DNA of 64,000 bases, from NCBI GenBank assembly GCA_017511005.1, contig JAFWLP010000071.1, forward strand, positions 1-64,000. The letters are read 5' to 3'. The DNA is from Clostridiales bacterium. Its GTDB lineage: Bacteria; Bacillota; Clostridia; Saccharofermentanales; Saccharofermentanaceae. The notes beneath the pieces were generated by a model. That model was not told the DNA's origin. It searched no databases and worked only from the letters and a program-made list of their open reading frames with translations. The translations under genes were made by a program, and so were the position numbers. Positions 61,688 to 64,000 of the stretch are shown here, in pieces. How positions within the stretch are numbered: the first letter of the stretch is position 1; the number at the start of each line of letters is the position of its first letter.

Positions 61688-62425
61688 TCAATAAGGTTCG
61701 ATCCAGCCGTACGGGATCGAGATAGTTACCGTGCATTCGAACGTATAGTTCTTATCATCCTTGAATACAAACAGGTATGCGACCGCCTCATCATTAAATG
61801 TATCACCTATCATATGGAAGGTAACGATCTTAGCGTCGATACGTGACGCGTAATGGTTATAGATCGCAGTACGGAACCTGTCGCTGATATAGCTGTAAGG
61901 ATCATTGGCATCATTATAACCGAGGACCAGGTTCTCCCAGTAATCGGGATCAACATGGAAGGAGCAGCGGAGTATCGCGCCGGTCCTGTCATCAATAAAG
62001 AGTTGGCATTCCCAATACTCATCCAGCAAGATCTGCACGTTCCAGACAACAATGGTTCCTCTGTTATTTGACAGGTTCACAAGCATGGGCACCGCATACC
62101 AGTCCTTCGAGACATCCAGCCTGTACCCTGTGAAATCGGCTAGGAAATCCTCAACGATCAGCTCCAATCCTTCCTTCTGAACGTAAATACCTCTGTCGAG
62201 CTCGACCGCGCCGGCAAAATCATTATCATAATTGGCGATATTGATCTTCTGCTGCATGGTAAGGTCATCTCTGTACGACAGGTTGATCTGCTGTATCTCC
62301 AGATCCATCTGTTTGCCGTCATTGATCTGATCATAGATGTTGAAATCCGCAATCGGAAGACACCATCCGAGTATGGCTGCCATTATCATGAAGACTGCGG
62401 TAATGAGTGTACTCAGCTTTTTCAT
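61688..62425 (-). CDS. Exported protein coupled to a histidine kinase
   Basis: A 245-residue protein with an N-terminal signal peptide or anchor (about 5-25, LITAVFMIMAAILGWCLPIA) and an extracytoplasmic domain of about 220 residues that I cannot assign. Its start overlaps the kinase gene stop by 4 bases, so it is co-translated, and it is the last gene of the response-regulator/kinase operon. By analogy with such operons it may be a membrane-side accessory of the sensor; this is inference. Confidence 0.62.
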   Translation of the reverse strand: MKKLSTLITAVFMIMAAILGWCLPIADFNIYDQINDGKQMDLEIQQINLSYRDDLTMQQKINIANYDNDFAGAVELDRGIYVQKEGLELIVEDFLADFTGYRLDVSKDWYAVPMLVNLSNNRGTIVVWNVQILLDEYWECQLFIDDRTGAILRCSFHVDPDYWENLVLGYNDANDPYSYISDRFRTAIYNHYASRIDAKIVTFHMIGDTFNDEAVAYLFVFKDDKNYTFECTVTISIPYGWIEPY

Positions 62426-63798
62426 CCCGCGATCTCCTTTACGGTAACGGTAACGCAGGTTCCGTTGCCTTCCCTCGAAGCGAAAGCTATCGTTCCGTTA
62501 TGAAGCTCGATTATCTCTTTGCAGAGATTCAACCCCAATCCTACGCCGCCCTGCGCCCTTGAACGTGATTTATCGACACGGTAAAAAGCTTCAGTTATAT
62601 GCTTCATAGCTTCTTCCGGCATTCCTCTTCCGTTGTCTATTACCCGGATCCTGTAGCTTCCGTTCGTGCTCTCACCGAGTATCATGATATTTCCGCCGTT
62701 ATCCAGAGCTTTTCTTGCGTTATCAAGAAGATTCGTTATGAGAGAACTGAAGAGATCGGGTTCAACCATGCAAATGCCCGGTTCCATACGGCACTGAAGA
62801 TCGATCCTTCTCTTCCTGTACACAGGCTGAAGATGACTCGTGAGATTCTCGATCATGCTCTTCATGTCTGTCGGAACAAACTTTATGTCCTGCTTCTTCA
62901 TCATAAGAAGATCAAGCAGTTTAAGCGACAGTGATTCGAGTCTTTTTCCTTCGGAGAAAATGTAATTTGCCGCTTCCTGGGTCTCATCCCCGTTCAGCGC
63001 CTGGCTTCTCAGAAGATCCGCATAACCAATTATGGAAGTCATAGGTGTCTTCAGTTCATGAGCAAAGCTTCCCATAAACCTGTCCTGCTGTTCCATCGCC
63101 AGCTTCAGTTCATTGATGTTCTCTTCCAGCCTGTCTGCCATGTGGTCAAAGTCTGAACCGAGCTGTCCGATCTCATCGTGTGTCTTTGAATTAACTCTTG
63201 ATTCAAGATGTCCGGATGCCAAAGCCCTGGCTGTCCTTGAGACCTTATACAACGGCATGGTCATGTAATATGAGGTTATCCATGCAGCAAAAGCTCCGGC
63301 AAGGATCAGGACGATCAGTACCTGGTGATAAACTTTAACCTGTTCATCTCTTGCCTCATACACTGAAGTGATGTCATACATGACCACAAGTTCCAGCGGT
63401 TTGTCGTTGGTCTTTATGACACCGTTTATCTGATAGATATGCCTTGTATTCCTGGCATACAGAAAAGATTCAAATTCCGATTCGGTGTCATAACCTGATT
63501 TCTCTTCACCGATCTCATACAATACCTTATCTCCTCTGGTAAGACTGATGCCTACCAGACTGTTTGTCGCGTTCATTCGCTCAAGAACTGTACTGATGTT
63601 CGAGAAATCCTGCTGGATATCAACGAAATTAACAAGCTGGACCGTCTGAAGAAGCATCTGATATGATTCGGCGGAATTCCTCTGGATCTGATCAAGACTG
63701 TTCTGGAAATTCTGTCTTATCAGAAGAAGACCTCCCACACCGTAACTCAATGTGAGAAGCCATACCATTACGAGCAGCATCTTCTGCCGGAAACGCAT
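62422..63798 (-). CDS. Sensor histidine kinase
   Basis: A 458-residue two-component sensor. Membrane helices (7-27, 157-179) enclose a roughly 130-residue extracytoplasmic sensor domain. HAMP (about 180-232) follows, with His247 in GSFAHELKTPMTSIIGYADL as phosphoacceptor and a HATPase_c domain with N-box NLLDNARKA, G1 DNGRGMP, F-box FYRVDKSRSR and G2 GGVGLGL. The stimulus is unknown. It starts 3 bp after the response regulator stop (TGATAAATG). Confidence 0.93.
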   Translation of the reverse strand: MRFRQKMLLVMVWLLTLSYGVGGLLLIRQNFQNSLDQIQRNSAESYQMLLQTVQLVNFVDIQQDFSNISTVLERMNATNSLVGISLTRGDKVLYEIGEEKSGYDTESEFESFLYARNTRHIYQINGVIKTNDKPLELVVMYDITSVYEARDEQVKVYHQVLIVLILAGAFAAWITSYYMTMPLYKVSRTARALASGHLESRVNSKTHDEIGQLGSDFDHMADRLEENINELKLAMEQQDRFMGSFAHELKTPMTSIIGYADLLRSQALNGDETQEAANYIFSEGKRLESLSLKLLDLLMMKKQDIKFVPTDMKSMIENLTSHLQPVYRKRRIDLQCRMEPGICMVEPDLFSSLITNLLDNARKALDNGGNIMILGESTNGSYRIRVIDNGRGMPEEAMKHITEAFYRVDKSRSRAQGGVGLGLNLCKEIIELHNGTIAFASREGNGTCVTVTVKEIAG

Positions 63799-63801
63799 TT
63801 A

Positions 63802-64000
63802 TCAGGCCTCCAACCTGTAACCGACCTTTGGCACAGCGTGTATTACCTCTTCCCAGCCGAGCTTTTTGCGGAGTCTCTGCACGTGCAGATCAACAGTCTT
63901 GCTCCCGTACGGAAAAGGTTCATTCCATACACGCTCGTAGATCGTCTCACGGTACATCGCGATTCCGGGGTTCCTCGCGAAAAGAAGAAGCAGTTCATAC
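63802..64000 (-). CDS. OmpR-family response regulator (5' end outside window)
   Basis: Only the last 65 codons are inside the window. They encode the winged-helix output domain: YELLLLFARNPGIAMYRETIY, then ERVWNEPF, SKTVDLHVQRLRKKLG and VPKVGYRLEA at the end. The receiver domain lies beyond 64000. It precedes the kinase gene with a 3-bp gap and is its cognate regulator. Confidence 0.92.
   Translation of the reverse strand, partial: YELLLLFARNPGIAMYRETIYERVWNEPFPYGSKTVDLHVQRLRKKLGWEEVIHAVPKVGYRLEA

Noticed and set aside
1..64000. CRISPR array, transposase or prophage genes
   Set aside because: No regularly spaced repeats, transposase motifs or phage structural genes are visible in any frame.

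Overview
The window looks like chromosomal DNA of a strictly anaerobic, low-to-mid GC, Gram-positive fermentative bacterium of the class Clostridia, plausibly a fibre-degrading Oscillospiraceae/Lachnospiraceae-type gut or rumen organism. The evidence is a desulfoferrodoxin-type superoxide reductase behind a Fur-like box, a lipoprotein GH9 cellulase with CBM3 modules, Rnf-like electron-transfer genes, butyrate kinase with phosphotransacetylase, AddAB, a SigA-type sigma factor, strong Shine-Dalgarno sites, and TTGACA/TATAAT promoters. No phage, insertion sequence or CRISPR array is visible. The species cannot be named from the sequence alone.

Layout. 1-0.4 kb: hairpin-rich non-coding DNA. 0.4-4.2 kb: an SDR oxidoreductase, a superoxide reductase, the rRNA methyltransferase RlmI and two uncharacterised proteins. 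4.4-6.8 kb: a membrane PAS-GGDEF-EAL protein with a degenerate GGDEF and an intact-looking EAL site. 6.8-9.9 kb: two small anchored proteins, a 28-codon lipoprotein-gene remnant, and a DUF4173 / Xre / DUF2975 membrane-regulatory trio. 10-12.4 kb: a surface M15 carboxypeptidase and a membrane-anchored HAD phosphatase. 12.7-17.7 kb: a DUF362 ferredoxin protein, an AraC regulator, a frameshifted MATE pump, and queT-queF under a preQ1-I riboswitch. 17.7-22.2 kb: an orphan HerA-like ATPase, a second MATE pump, a hypothetical protein and tRNA-Arg(CCU).

22.2-29.2 kb is a long leftward gene string: zinc-ribbon protein, rpoD, rnfC, rnfD, an RnfG-like FMN-binding-like protein, and an 11-helix membrane protein. 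No rnfA, rnfE or rnfB is present. At 29.5 kb a short LysM peptide carries a textbook double-glycine leader. 29.9-37.7 kb: tadA, then addB-addA. 37.8-43.3 kb: a sugar-type binding lipoprotein followed by the GH9 cellulase, and a serine hydrolase. 43.3-45.2 kb: methyltransferase, dcd and a GNAT enzyme. 45.3-49.5 kb: metE-metF divergent from a LysR regulator, with two operator-like palindromes exactly 30 bp apart.

49.5-53.3 kb: two small membrane/zinc-ribbon proteins and the AmmeMemoRadiSam pair. 53.4-55.9 kb: an ArsR-regulated HMA chaperone and zinc/cadmium-type P-type ATPase. 56.1 kb: HU. 56.8-60.3 kb: a CPBP protease, then butyrate kinase with phosphotransacetylase. 60.4-64 kb: a DUF4037 protein, a small membrane protein with two 11-bp-phased direct repeats upstream, and a two-component system cut by the window end.

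The most unusual items are the rearranged Rnf-like cluster, the GG-leader LysM peptide, the structured DNA at the left edge and the split methionine operator.
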